Positions 52,859-62,188 are shown, numbered from the stretch's first letter. The stretch: DNA of 64,000 nt from Novosphingobium sp. CECT 9465 (GCF_920987055.1 NZ_CAKLBX010000002.1:124001-188000); one strand, 5' to 3'. Notes: a model not told the origin generated them from the letters alone. Numbers and translations are program-made.

Positions 52859-55197
52859 GACGTTCGCTCCATGAGGGCCAGTTCGACCACCTCGAGGAGG
52901 GAAGGAACGTCGATTGGCTTGGTCAGCACGGCCGCAGCCCCGCGCGAAGTCCAGTCGGCCTGCGCGGCGAGAGCATCCGCGGTGAGCAGGATTACCGGCA
53001 GATCGGGGAAGGACGCGCCGAGTTCGCGCAGTACCCAGTCTCCGTCCCGGTCAGGCAGGTGCAGGTCGAGCAGCACCAGATCGGGGCTATGGCGCAACGC
53101 CAGATCGAGCCCGAGCCGGGCCTGCATGGCATGAAGAATCCGCGCCTCGGGCCAATGACGCGCTGCGACCGCCTCGATCAGCTGCGCGTTGGCGAGATTG
53201 TCCTCGACGACCAGAATAGTCAGGGGACGGGGAGCAGTGTGGTTCGGCAGCGGGGGTCGGGCGGGCAGCAGATCGGGTATCTTCGATTGAGCGGTCAACG
53301 GCAGCTCGAACCAGAAGCACGCCCCGTCGCGGCCGTCGGCGCGCGGCGCATGGCCGATCGACCCGTCCATTGCTTCGATCAGCGCGCGAGATAGCGACAG
53401 GCCCAGACCTGTGCCTTCGGTGCGAGCCGCGCCAGCAGCGAGCCGGGTAAAGGGCTGGAACAGTTCGCCGGCCTGGCCCGGATCGACGCCGATGCCGGTA
53501 TCGATGACCTCGACCCGTACCCGTTCACCTGCGACCTCCGCCGTGATCACCACTTCGCCGCAGGGCCGGTTGTACTTGATCGCGTTGCTCAGCAGGTTGA
53601 GCAGTACTTGCAACAAGCGCCGCCGATCCGCCGCGACAGGAGCGAGGGGGGCTGTTTCGTGCCTGATCGCGATATGGTGACTTTCCGCCTCGGGCAGCGA
53701 CAGCCCGACCGCCTCGCTAATTGTATCGCAAAGCGCTACCGGCACGATCTCCATGCCTAACTTGCCGGCCTCGATCCGCGCGATGTCGAGCACCTCGTCG
53801 ATCAGCGCCAGCAGATGGCGGCCGGCCCGCAAGATCTGGTCGATGCTGGCAGCGTCGGTCTTCCCGCGCCCGGAATGATCGAGCTCCAGCAGCTGCGCAA
53901 ACCCAAGGATGGCATTCAGCGGCGTGCGTAACTCGTGGCTCATGCGCGAAAGGAACAGGCTTTTGGCGCTGCTCGCCTGCTCTGCCTCTTGCCGGGAGTG
54001 CTCAAGCGCCTCCTGCGCGCGGCGGCGTTCGGTGATGTCGCGGGTCACCTTGGAAAAGCCGCGCAGCTCGCCCGCTTCGTCGCGCAGGGCAGTGATGACG
54101 ACATTGGCCCAGAACAGCGTGCCGTCCTTCCTGATCCGCCATCCTTCATCCTCCATCCTGCCATCGCGTACTGCCTCGGCCAGATTGCGCATCGATCGAT
54201 CATACGCGTCGTCGCCGGGATAGAAGGTCGAGAAATGGCGGCCGAGTATTTCGCCGCTCGTCCAGCCTTTGATGCGCTCGGCTCCGGTGTTCCAGCTTAC
54301 CACGTTGCCCTGCGCATCGAGTGCGAAGATGCCGTAGTCGCGGACGCCCTCGATGACCAATCGGAAGCGTTCCTCGCCCTCACGCAAGGCCTGTTCGCGG
54401 GCCCTCAGCAGGGCGCTTGCCTCGGTCATCCGCACGGCAAGCAGTCCAATCTCGTCGCGCCCGGCCTCCCGTTGTTCAAGCGCCTCGCCTTGGGCAAGCA
54501 ACACCGCATCGCGTTCAAGCCGCTGCACCCGGCGCACGATCCCGCTTGAGAACAGGAATACCGCAAACAGGCTTCCCACCAGCCCTGCCAATGTGAGCAG
54601 GCCGGTGATGACAAGGCCGTTGAAGCGCACCCGATCAAGCCGGTCCTGACGCGCCGCGAGCAGCTCGCGCTCGCGTTCCTGCATACCCTCAATCTCGCCG
54701 CGCAAGGCGTCGAGCACCTGCTTGTTGGCAGCAAGACCCGCAGTGATCGTGGGATCGCTGACAACGTCCGCCCCTGTTCGCCTGCGCGCCGCCACCAGCT
54801 GCGATAGCCCCTCACGCTTCTGGCTGGCCAGTGCCTCGATCCGGGCGAGATGGACCGATGCCTCGGCATCGCGGATCGACCCGCGCAGGCGCTGCGTGAC
54901 TTGCGGGACCAGTTGCTCGGCCCGGTCATAGGGTTCGAGAAACCGCGGTTCGCCGGTCAGCAGATAGCCGCGTACCCCGCTCGAAGCCTCGGCCAGCAAG
55001 GCGTGCACTTCGTTCACATCGTTCTGGATCGCGATGGTAAGGCGCACGTCCTGCTCTGCACGCGATTCCATCCTGCTGATCGTGTAGAGCGCGGCGACCG
55101 AGCCGAGAAAGATCAGCAGCGGGACAGCGACGACCACCAGCCCCTTGGTGGCTAGGGGCCGATTGGCCCACCAGTTCGACACGGACCGCACCATCAC
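52855..55197 (-). CDS. hybrid sensor histidine kinase (CHASE3-HAMP-PAS-HisKA-HATPase-receiver)
   Basis: The protein has 780 residues. Helix one is at about 19-40, a periplasmic CHASE3-like domain at 41-190 ('SSGVRGYLLTGEPRFLEPY') and helix two at about 193-215. HAMP follows, then PAS at about 280-395 ('DYGIFALDAQGNVVSWNTGAERIKGW'). HisKA has 'FLSRMSHELRTPLNAILGF' with His near 421. ATPase boxes are 'LLSNAIKYN', 'DTGIGVDPG' and 'EGTGLGLSLSRA'. A C-terminal receiver has 'VVEDNLANA' and 'PDLVLLDLHLPDRDG'. It is a complete phosphorelay kinase; the signal is unknown. It overlaps both neighbours by four bases. Confidence 0.9.
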   Translation of the reverse strand: MMVRSVSNWWANRPLATKGLVVVAVPLLIFLGSVAALYTISRMESRAEQDVRLTIAIQNDVNEVHALLAEASSGVRGYLLTGEPRFLEPYDRAEQLVPQVTQRLRGSIRDAEASVHLARIEALASQKREGLSQLVAARRRTGADVVSDPTITAGLAANKQVLDALRGEIEGMQERERELLAARQDRLDRVRFNGLVITGLLTLAGLVGSLFAVFLFSSGIVRRVQRLERDAVLLAQGEALEQREAGRDEIGLLAVRMTEASALLRAREQALREGEERFRLVIEGVRDYGIFALDAQGNVVSWNTGAERIKGWTSGEILGRHFSTFYPGDDAYDRSMRNLAEAVRDGRMEDEGWRIRKDGTLFWANVVITALRDEAGELRGFSKVTRDITERRRAQEALEHSRQEAEQASSAKSLFLSRMSHELRTPLNAILGFAQLLELDHSGRGKTDAASIDQILRAGRHLLALIDEVLDIARIEAGKLGMEIVPVALCDTISEAVGLSLPEAESHHIAIRHETAPLAPVAADRRRLLQVLLNLLSNAIKYNRPCGEVVITAEVAGERVRVEVIDTGIGVDPGQAGELFQPFTRLAAGAARTEGTGLGLSLSRALIEAMDGSIGHAPRADGRDGACFWFELPLTAQSKIPDLLPARPPLPNHTAPRPLTILVVEDNLANAQLIEAVAARHWPEARILHAMQARLGLDLALRHSPDLVLLDLHLPDRDGDWVLRELGASFPDLPVILLTADALAAQADWTSRGAAAVLTKPIDVPSLLEVVELALMERTS

Positions 55198-55856
55198 GCT
55201 CCCCGCCCGATGCCGTGGCGCGTTGCAAGGATCGCGGCCTGGGTCCGGTCGCGCACGCCGAGTTTACCGATCAGGCGCTCTACATGCGTCTTGACGGTGC
55301 CCGGCGTAATGCTGAGCGCAATGGCGATTTCCTTGTTGGTGCTGCCACCAGCCAGCGCAGTGAGCACTTCGCGCTCACGCGGGGTCAGGCGTTTGATGGC
55401 TGCAAGCACGGGACCAGCCTGATCTTCAGAGACGGCCCGGCGCATCAGGGCGGGCGGGAAGGCGACACCGCCGGCCGCGACCTGCGCGAGCGCGGCGAGT
55501 ACCTCGGCCCGGGCAGCGTCCTTGGCCAAAAACCCGCGCGCTCCGGCTGCAATTGCGGCCCGCAGATAGTCGGCGCTGTCGTGCATGGTGATCAGCACGA
55601 CGCCAAGAGTTGGCATGGTGTCTGCCAAGCGCCGCGCAACCTCCAGCCCGTCGATCCCTCCGCCGGCATAGCGGATGTCGAGCAGCGCCAGATCGGGACT
55701 GTGCTCGGCGGCAAGGGCGAGGGCTTCCTCGCCGGTGCTTGCTTCTGCCGCGATCAGATAGCCCCCAGTGCGTTCGAGCAGCGCGCGCAGGCCTTCACGC
55801 GCGAGATCGTGGTCGTCGGCGATCAACACGCGGGTTAGGCTGCTGCCGCCGATCAT
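55194..55856 (-). CDS. NarL/FixJ-family response regulator
   Basis: The protein has 220 residues. The receiver has 'LIADDHDLAREGLRALL' and phospho-Asp in 'PDLALLDIRYAGGG'. The LuxR-type helix-turn-helix is 'LTPREREVLTALAGGSTNKEIAIALSITPGTVKTHVERLIGKLGV'-like at about 155-205 (positions given; motif split here). It pairs with the NarX-like kinase encoded just upstream. Start and stop overlap the adjacent genes by four bases each, so all four genes are one tightly coupled operon. Confidence 0.9.
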   Translation of the reverse strand: MIGGSSLTRVLIADDHDLAREGLRALLERTGGYLIAAEASTGEEALALAAEHSPDLALLDIRYAGGGIDGLEVARRLADTMPTLGVVLITMHDSADYLRAAIAAGARGFLAKDAARAEVLAALAQVAAGGVAFPPALMRRAVSEDQAGPVLAAIKRLTPREREVLTALAGGSTNKEIAIALSITPGTVKTHVERLIGKLGVRDRTQAAILATRHGIGRGA

Positions 55857-56935
55857 CGGGCAGGGATCTCCGCAATGATCCGGCAGCCCTGGCCGGGCGC
55901 GCTGGAGATAACGAGCGTGCCTCCGAGGCGGTTGATTCGCTCGCGCATGTAGGACAGGCCTAGCCCGCGCCCGGTGGTGCTCGCGAGGCGTGACCGTGGA
56001 TCGAAGCCCGCGCCGTTATCGCGGATTTCAACGCGGTAGTGGCCCTCAGTCTCGCTAACGCGGATGGTCACGTGCGCACCCGCACCTGCGTGCGCCCGGG
56101 CATTGTTCAAACCTTCCTGCACAATGCGGAACATCGCCGTTTCAACCAGCGTCGGCGGACGGGCACCAAGCTTCACATCAAACGTTACATCCTGCGCTGC
56201 CCCGGCGTCTTCGATCAGCTGGCGCAGGGCTGCTGCTAGTCCCAGATCATCCAGCACCGGGGGGCGCATACCTGAAATCACCTGCCGCAATTCGCGCACC
56301 AAGCCGCGTGCCTGCCGAGCTGCCAAGACGAGGTCCTCCGGATCGCCATCGGTCGCAAGGTCAAGCCGCCGCGCCAATGCGGCAGCGGTCTGTGCGACCC
56401 CATCGTGGAGTTCATGCGCGACCCTGCTGCGTTCAGCCTCCTGTGCGCCGAGCAATTCTGCCAACAGCGTGGCGAGCCGCGCTTCGCGGGCGTGAGCTGC
56501 CAGCGCCCCGCCGACCAGCTGACCCAGTATCCCGAGCGCCTCGCGATCATCTGCCGTGTGCGATCCCACACGCTGTTCGAGTACCAACATGCCCACATGG
56601 TCCCGTCCGCTCCCCGGTGCTTCAAGCGGAATGACAAGGCTGTCCTCGCCAAGCTCGCCGGACCGGGGCAAATTATCGGTGCTCGCAATGGCGCCTTGCG
56701 CATAACCGGCCAAGTGCGCAGCCTGGTCAGCGATTGTCTGTGCGGCAGCATCGAGTTCGCCAGGAGCGCTCGCAGCAAGCGTCCTGCTCGCCTCGACGAG
56801 CACCCGCAACCGCGCCGCGCGCGCTTCTGAAGCGCGGTAGAGCGCGCGCAGATCGGATGCTGTTTCGGTGGGTGGTGCAGGAGAAGGGAGAGGCAACATA
56901 GCCGCAACGCTAAACCCTGGCGAAGGCTTTGTCAT
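55853..56935 (-). CDS. NarX-like sensor histidine kinase with GAF domain (soluble)
   Basis: It encodes about 360 residues from 'MTKPSPGFSVAAML' (ATG 56935; ATG 56899 is also possible, and the frame runs up to 57046). A short coiled coil ('ALYRASEARAARLRVLVEASR') precedes a GAF-like domain (about 60-165). HisKA_3 has 'AQEAERSRVAHELHDGVAQT', where the His is the phosphorylation site, and the HATPase has 'NARAHAGAGAHVTIRV' and 'GRGLGLSYMRERI'. No membrane helix is seen, so it senses a cytoplasmic signal. It is first in the operon and divergent from the secreted NTF2-like gene 110 bases away. Confidence 0.88.
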   Translation of the reverse strand: MTKPSPGFSVAAMLPLPSPAPPTETASDLRALYRASEARAARLRVLVEASRTLAASAPGELDAAAQTIADQAAHLAGYAQGAIASTDNLPRSGELGEDSLVIPLEAPGSGRDHVGMLVLEQRVGSHTADDREALGILGQLVGGALAAHAREARLATLLAELLGAQEAERSRVAHELHDGVAQTAAALARRLDLATDGDPEDLVLAARQARGLVRELRQVISGMRPPVLDDLGLAAALRQLIEDAGAAQDVTFDVKLGARPPTLVETAMFRIVQEGLNNARAHAGAGAHVTIRVSETEGHYRVEIRDNGAGFDPRSRLASTTGRGLGLSYMRERINRLGGTLVISSAPGQGCRIIAEIPAR

Positions 56936-57045
56936 ATGCCGAACGGCATAGGTCAATCGGCCTGCCATCCGGCGGACGCCGCGCGGTGCGAGGCATGCGA
57001 AATCTCCATTCATCGCAATCATGCCATGTAGACATGGAGACACCA

Positions 57046-57633
57046 ATGAAAACCGGACCTCTTTCCCTTGTTACAGCCGCACTTCTGGCCGCCGCGTGCA
57101 CCCCCGGCTATGCCAAAGAGCGTCCGCGCGCCGCCGCTGCGCCTGCCGAGCAGACCGTCAATTGCATCACCGAAAAGGAAGTCGTCGCTGCGCAGAAGGC
57201 GTGGGGCGAGGGCATCGTCAAAATCGGCAAGGTCTATCAGGACGGCGGCGACTACTCGGCTGCCGCTGCCGCGCATATCGACCAATTCTATGCCTATGAT
57301 CTGAGCCTTGTGCTGTTCAAGCCGACGCTGGCGTCGGTCGATCAGTTCCGCACTTCGTTCGATTCGGCGCTGTCCTACTTCGTTGGCGGCAACCCGACCT
57401 ATCCCGAAGACAAGGGCTTCGCGATCAAGCCGTGGAGCAAGGTGCGCTGGAAGAATGTCGGCATTACCAACAATGCGTGCACGATGGCCGTGGCGATGGG
57501 GAATTACTTCTTTACGCCCGTTGGCGCGACGGATGAAACCAAGGTCGAATACACCTTCGGCTATATTCGCGGGCCGGGTGGTGAACTGAAGATTGTCGTC
57601 CACCAGTCGTCTGTTCCCTACAACGGGGCGTAA
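57046..57633 (+). CDS. exported NTF2-like protein (often labelled phosphoribosyl-AMP cyclohydrolase)
   Basis: It encodes 195 residues from ATG 57046 with GGAG six bases upstream. The signal sequence 'LSLVTAALLAAACTPGYA' contains a Cys that could be lipidated, though the box is imperfect. The mature part has 'KIGKVYQDGGDYSAAAAAHI', 'FKPTLASVDQFR', 'ALSYFVGGN', 'AMGNYFFTP' and 'KVEYTFGYIR', a conserved set in proteins that databases often call phosphoribosyl-AMP cyclohydrolase. It lacks the true HisI metal motifs, and the fold looks like a SnoaL/NTF2 cone. Real function unknown. It is divergent from the kinase operon and could be its target. Confidence 0.65.
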   Translation: MKTGPLSLVTAALLAAACTPGYAKERPRAAAAPAEQTVNCITEKEVVAAQKAWGEGIVKIGKVYQDGGDYSAAAAAHIDQFYAYDLSLVLFKPTLASVDQFRTSFDSALSYFVGGNPTYPEDKGFAIKPWSKVRWKNVGITNNACTMAVAMGNYFFTPVGATDETKVEYTFGYIRGPGGELKIVVHQSSVPYNGA

Positions 57634-57733
57634 TTCTCCCCCCTTTACCCCCAACTCCTGTAGGGACGGAGCGCGGGCCCGACGCGACAGGGTCGCAGGG
57701 TCCGCGCTTTCTACATTTCAAAAGCGAGTGATC

Positions 57734-58402
57734 ATGAATTTGCGCCTCATCGCCGCCGCCGCCATGTTCATCACGGCAGCCCCCGCCACGGCCACCGAAG
57801 AGGATGGCAACATCTGGCTCGGCCAATTTGCGACCATCAACGCCAGCGACAAGGTGTTCGTGAGGCTTGAGGCACAGGAGCGCTTCACCAACGATGCGGA
57901 ACGCCTTGGGCAATTGTTGCTGCGCTCCTATGTCGGCTACCGCATAAACAAGGACGTCAACATTGGCGGAGGCTACGCCTTTGTATTGACCGATCCCGTG
58001 GGACCGGTCGAACTGAACGAGCACCGTTTCTACCAGGAACTGAACGTCCGCCTGCTGACCACGCCGGGGGGCACCACGCTGGATTCGCGCACGCGGCTTG
58101 AACAGCGCACCTTCGAGGAGAGGGAAGACACCCAGTGGCGCCTACGCCAGTTCGTGCAACTGCGCGTCCCGATCAGCGACAAGGGGCACCGGATCGTTGC
58201 CTACACCGAGCCCTTTGTCGACCTTGACGAAGGCAGTGTGCAGCGCGGCGGCCTATCAATCTGGCGCAACTTCGTCGGGGTCTCAATCCCGGTCGCCAAG
58301 GGCATCGAAGTAGTGCCGGGCTATCTCAACCAACATGTTTTCCGCGACGGACAGGACCGGTCGGATCATACGGCGAACGTCAATCTGTTCATGACGTTCT
58401 GA
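57734..58402 (+). CDS. DUF2490-type outer-membrane protein
   Basis: It encodes 222 residues from ATG 57734; the frame extends into the previous gene. The signal peptide is 'LIAAAAMFITAAPATAT'. The mature strands include 'IWLGQFATINASDKVFVRLEAQERF', 'YRINKDVNIGGGYAFV' and the typical 'RTRLEQRTFEE...WRLRQFVQLRVPI', ending in 'NLFMTF' with the C-terminal Phe recognised by the BAM machinery. It is a 10-12-strand barrel of unknown function. It shares orientation with the NTF2-like gene and a 100-base gap that contains a GC-rich imperfect palindrome. Confidence 0.8.
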   Translation: MNLRLIAAAAMFITAAPATATEEDGNIWLGQFATINASDKVFVRLEAQERFTNDAERLGQLLLRSYVGYRINKDVNIGGGYAFVLTDPVGPVELNEHRFYQELNVRLLTTPGGTTLDSRTRLEQRTFEEREDTQWRLRQFVQLRVPISDKGHRIVAYTEPFVDLDEGSVQRGGLSIWRNFVGVSIPVAKGIEVVPGYLNQHVFRDGQDRSDHTANVNLFMTF

Positions 58403-58415
58403 CCGCCGGCACGCG

Positions 58416-59150
58416 CTACCGTCTGATTGTCACGCCGAATGTCAGCGTGTTGCCCGAAGCTCCGTTGATGCGGTGGCCGGCCAGCAGATCCACGTCGATC
58501 CGCCCGCGATCCGTCACCCAGCGCAGCCCCGCCTGTCCGCCGGGCGCGCCGCGATCAGATCCGAATACCTCGCCCATCAGTGCCAGCTCGCGCGCCACCG
58601 TCAACTCCGCTTGGGCGCCCCAGAACAGGGCATGACGGTCGCCGCTGCCTGTCTGCCCGATCCAACCAAGGTTGGCGTGCACGACCAGCTTTTCCTTGAT
58701 CCGGTGAGACACCGGAACGTTGAGAGCGAAGGACTTGATTTGCCCATCCGCCGGGTTCCACACTGCGTTGGCTGAGACAGCCACGCCGACCGGAACCTCC
58801 TCAAAGGATCGCAGGTTGAGCTTGAGTGCAGGGGCGATTGTGGTCGCCGCGTCTTCTCCCCACTCGCGCTGCACCGCCGCCGCAATTTCGAGCCGGGGCA
58901 GGGCTGCAAGCGTACAGGCCGGCGTCGCGACCGCGAGACCGCCGCCGTGTCCGGCCAAGGTCAGCCAGGTTTCGACATGGCAGACCCCGGCGGGCAGGGC
59001 GGCATCATCATCGACGATATGCGCGCCGCCGCCTGCCAGCGCAGGACTCGCGAACATCGCCGCAAGCACGGCGGCGCCGGTTAGATTGACGGCAGGTACG
59101 TGGGACCGAAGCGTGGCACGATGCTTGGTAAAGGGGAAGACTGCAAGCAT
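58416..59150 (-). CDS. outer-membrane-type protein, paralogue of 42834-43529
   Basis: The protein has 244 residues with a signal peptide ending 'AMFASPALAGGG'. The mature part starts 'AHIVDDDAALPAGVCHVETW' and ends 'HRINGASGNTLTFGVTIRR'. By eye most positions match the 42.8-kb paralogue, and the block around 'TDRGAPGGQAGLRWVTDRGR' is almost identical, as is its DNA. Beta-strand spacing suggests a small barrel. This copy is not next to a corA-like gene but between DUF2490 and OmpW-like genes, so it is a single gene convergent with DUF2490. Confidence 0.65.
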   Translation of the reverse strand: MLAVFPFTKHRATLRSHVPAVNLTGAAVLAAMFASPALAGGGAHIVDDDAALPAGVCHVETWLTLAGHGGGLAVATPACTLAALPRLEIAAAVQREWGEDAATTIAPALKLNLRSFEEVPVGVAVSANAVWNPADGQIKSFALNVPVSHRIKEKLVVHANLGWIGQTGSGDRHALFWGAQAELTVARELALMGEVFGSDRGAPGGQAGLRWVTDRGRIDVDLLAGHRINGASGNTLTFGVTIRR

Positions 59151-59284
59151 TGCTGCCGGGCTCTGGCTGATCGGGTAGCGAATAGCGAGGACCTCTTTAG
59201 CAAATGATGGCCCGTGCCGGGTGGGGCACGAGCCGTCATATCAAGAAAAGCTTCCCCGCGCTGATTCTACGGGGGCAAGGCAGA

Positions 59285-59959
59285 TCAGAACCGGTAAGCC
59301 AGGCCCGTACTCAAGACCCACGGGTCAAGATCGTGATGACTGCGTAGCGCTACGCTGTCCCCGGCGTTGAAGGTCGCTGTGGTGCCAACGAAATAGCGCT
59401 TGGCATCAAGCGACAGCCCGAGGCCCCGATCGTTGATCGGGATGTCGACTCCTGCCTGAAGGACAAAGCCGAGCTCGTCGGACAGGTCCACTTCGGTCGC
59501 ACCGAGCGCGGCCGCATCCGCGCCGACATCCTCGCCGAAGATCATGAAGTAGGTCGGGCCTGCGCCGAGGTAGGGCTTTATGCCTCCGCCCAGGTCGAAG
59601 TGATACTTGGCAGTGACGGTGGCCGGCAGGATGATCGCGTTGTCGATCAGTTCGGCACCTGCCAGGGCGCCTGCACCGCGAACATCGTGCGGCGTCACGC
59701 AGCAGATTGTCTCGATCGAGAACCTGGGTGAAACGAAGAATTCAGCGGCGATTGTTGGAACGACCGAGTCTGTCGCGCGGGTCTGAGAGCCGTCCGGCAA
59801 GCCGATGTTGTCGGCTTCGACATCACTGATTGCGCCATCGGGCAGGACGGCGGTGACGAAGCCCTTGATCTGGATAGAGCCACTTTCGTCCTGCGCCGCT
59901 GCGGGCGCGGCGATCAGGATGGCGAGGGCGGCAAATGGGAGGGTCAATCTGGACGACAT
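59285..59959 (-). CDS. ompW: OmpW-family outer-membrane protein
   Basis: It encodes 224 residues from 'MSSRLTLPFAALAILIAAPA', with AAGAGA a few bases upstream; a Met five codons earlier is less likely. The mature protein has the OmpW landmarks 'IQIKGFVTAVLPDG', 'AAEFFVSPRFSIETICCVTPHDV', 'LPATVTAKYHF', 'KPYLGAGPTYF' and ends 'VLSTGLAYRF' with terminal Phe. It forms an 8-strand barrel for small hydrophobic molecules. It is often regulated by stress or iron. It is monocistronic here. Confidence 0.88.
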   Translation of the reverse strand: MSSRLTLPFAALAILIAAPAAAQDESGSIQIKGFVTAVLPDGAISDVEADNIGLPDGSQTRATDSVVPTIAAEFFVSPRFSIETICCVTPHDVRGAGALAGAELIDNAIILPATVTAKYHFDLGGGIKPYLGAGPTYFMIFGEDVGADAAALGATEVDLSDELGFVLQAGVDIPINDRGLGLSLDAKRYFVGTTATFNAGDSVALRSHHDLDPWVLSTGLAYRF

Positions 59960-60329
59960 GTTGGTCTCTTTCATAGGACTGGAGGGCGAGGCACAGCTGC
60001 CACCTGTCTGACGCCATGCTGAAAAGCCGGAGGCCGACGGGATTGACGGAGTGCATAGGACACGGCACCGCTCAAGCTCGTGCCGGGCCAGAGCGCAGCA
60101 CCGCGGGCCAGTCGGAATACCGAAGGCGGGATGCGGGCTGCGACCATTGCAAACGTCTAATCGTGCGGCGTAGTGACGCCGTCTGCCAATTGGCATGCCG
60201 ATTGGGTTAGGCCATCCGGCCAGTGCGACTTCGCAGTCGAAGGCACCCTGGTATGCGCCGATGTGAACCGCCAGCATGCGACCACATAGCTCTAGGCAAC
60301 CACCGCAAGATCCCGGTGGCAGGGTGTGA
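59960..60329. other. intergenic region between ompW and the HtrA-like gene
   Basis: No gene is supported in these 370 bases, although minus-strand frames run through. It must hold the ompW promoter and the end of the protease gene. No strong hairpin with a T-tract was found. Confidence 0.3.
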
Positions 60330-61811
60330 TCATTTATCGATGGGTAAGGCCAGCCACACGATGTCTCGGCCATGTAGAACGGTTATCAGCAGATTACGCC
60401 GGCCTAGTGTGCGGGCTGCGCTGACAGCTTCGGAAAATTGCTGTGGCGATAGAAGCTGCTGGCCGCTGACGGCAACGATGATGTCGCCAACCGCCATACC
60501 TCGTGCCTCGCCGGGGCTGTTTGGCGCAACAGCCACAACAATCAAACCTTGCGCGAGTTCATTTTGCCCCGCAACTTCGTTCAGATTCCTTGTCGTTCCA
60601 GTGAGTTGAAGGCCTGAGATCGCAATGAACGAGTCCGACGGAGCCTCGGCGGCGAGTTTATTGGCGCGGTCTGCAGCGTCGGGTTTGGCGAGAGGCAGCA
60701 GTTGGACGCTGAGGGGCCTGCCATCGCGCCACAAATCGAACCGGGCGCCGCGGTTTGCCCTGAAAGTTGCCACTTCGGCGGAAAGAGCCCCTAAACTGCT
60801 GACGGCATGGCCATTCACGGACAACACGACATCTGAAGCACGCAGGCCGGCGCGCTCAGCTGGGCTATCCGGCGCAACGCCAGTGACCAGCACTCCGTTG
60901 CCTGACGAAAGCCCAAGCGCTTCTGCAATGTCTCCAGTCAGGTTTTCAACCGCCAACCCCAGCTGGGTCCGGCTCACTCTGCCCTGCGTCTGAAGCTCGG
61001 CGATAACCCGCTGTGCCATTTCGGCCGGTAGAGCAAACCCGATACCGATATTGCCGCCAGCAGGGGCAAGAATCGCTGTATTGATCCCGACAACGTTGCC
61101 GCCGCTGTCCAGCAACGGGCCTCCGCTGTTACCTTGATTGATCGCCGCATCGATCTGAAGGAAATCATGGTAGGGTCCGGGACCGACGGTACGCCCACGC
61201 CCGGAGATGATGCCTGCGGAGACCGAGCCGCCAAGACCGAACGGCGAGCCAACGGCCGTAATATCTTCGCCTGTGCGAATATTATCACTGTCTCCCCACG
61301 TCAGCGCCGGATAACAGCTTGCCAAGGCCTCCATGCGCAAGAGCGCAATGTCTGTGCGTTCGTCGCTACCGATTAGTGTGGCGCCGCGAACGCTGCCGTC
61401 GGCGAGGCGTATAATGATTTGGGTTGCCTGCGCGACCACGTGCTCGTTGGTAACCACCAGACCATCGCCTGATATAATGAACCCGCTGCCAAGCGATTGC
61501 CGATTACTGGCCTGTGTCTCGCGCAACGCATCGCCAAGTGCCCCCTCGTAGCTTTCGTTGGTATCAGGGCCAAAGCGTGCCTGAACCTGGACGACTGCCG
61601 GCAGGACGGCTTTAACGATTTGCGCCCGCCCTGATCCCTGCGGCGGAAGCTTGAGAGGGGCACATTCGGCCATCGCTGCGGAGGGTGGCATCAAGACGAG
61701 CGCGGCAGCAAAACACAGATATTTCGTCAATTTCCTTGATCCCGCTCTTCTGACTTTGCCACGGCGCAAGATGAAGCCGTAGGCTGCAATGACTTCTCTT
61801 GGAAGCAGCAT
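60330..61811 (-). CDS. HtrA/DegP-family periplasmic serine protease with two PDZ domains
   Basis: The longest frame is 493 residues. The hydrophobic core of the signal ('YLCFAAALVLMPPSAAMAEC') lies about 30 residues in, so TTG 61730 may be the real start. The catalytic triad is intact: His in 'VVTNEHVVAQ', Asp in 'ERTDIALLRM', Ser in 'NQGNSGGPLL'. PDZ1 runs from about 270 ('RTQLGLAVENLTGDIAEALG') and PDZ2 from about 400 to the end ('ISGLQLTGTT', 'GMAVGDIIVAVSG'). It degrades or refolds misfolded envelope proteins. It lies beside several outer-membrane protein genes. Codon choice is more AT-rich than upstream genes. Confidence 0.9.
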   Translation of the reverse strand: MLLPREVIAAYGFILRRGKVRRAGSRKLTKYLCFAAALVLMPPSAAMAECAPLKLPPQGSGRAQIVKAVLPAVVQVQARFGPDTNESYEGALGDALRETQASNRQSLGSGFIISGDGLVVTNEHVVAQATQIIIRLADGSVRGATLIGSDERTDIALLRMEALASCYPALTWGDSDNIRTGEDITAVGSPFGLGGSVSAGIISGRGRTVGPGPYHDFLQIDAAINQGNSGGPLLDSGGNVVGINTAILAPAGGNIGIGFALPAEMAQRVIAELQTQGRVSRTQLGLAVENLTGDIAEALGLSSGNGVLVTGVAPDSPAERAGLRASDVVLSVNGHAVSSLGALSAEVATFRANRGARFDLWRDGRPLSVQLLPLAKPDAADRANKLAAEAPSDSFIAISGLQLTGTTRNLNEVAGQNELAQGLIVVAVAPNSPGEARGMAVGDIIVAVSGQQLLSPQQFSEAVSAARTLGRRNLLITVLHGRDIVWLALPIDK

Positions 61812-62188
61812 TTGCGTTCAATGGAGACCGCCATCATCATCCAATACCGCCCATGACCGGCGACTGCCGGGCATATCGATGCGCGAAGCCGTAAAAGGCG
61901 TCGTGGTGAAGTAAGTGGAGTCGGTGTCTGAGATTGTTGGAAAACACCTCTGGCAGCAAGCATTCGAACATCATACACGCCGCAGAAATTTAGCCAGTAC
62001 GGTGTCGCTATTTACATAATGTTTATTATCAATCTTCCGACTTGTCTCTGCAATTTAGACAGGACACTATTTCCGCTAGATTGAAATGTCACTGTCTAAT
62101 GTAGTGGGGGCTGCATCAATAACAGTGTTGGCCACGAACCACACTAGGTCTTTAGGGAACCCGGCGGCGTCGACTAACCTACGCCGGC
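61812..62188. promoter_or_regulatory. AT-rich intergenic region with an inverted repeat
   Basis: This 377-base gap is markedly AT-rich at 61990-62100. TAGACAG (62056-62062) pairs with CTGTCTA (62092-62098), and the next four bases GACA/TGTC extend the stem across a one-base bulge. It may be an operator or hairpin at an island boundary. No gene is seen. Confidence 0.35.

Noticed and set aside
59960..60373. Leader extension of the OmpW frame
   Set aside because: The 138 extra codons have random composition, while the later Met begins a standard signal peptide with a ribosome site.
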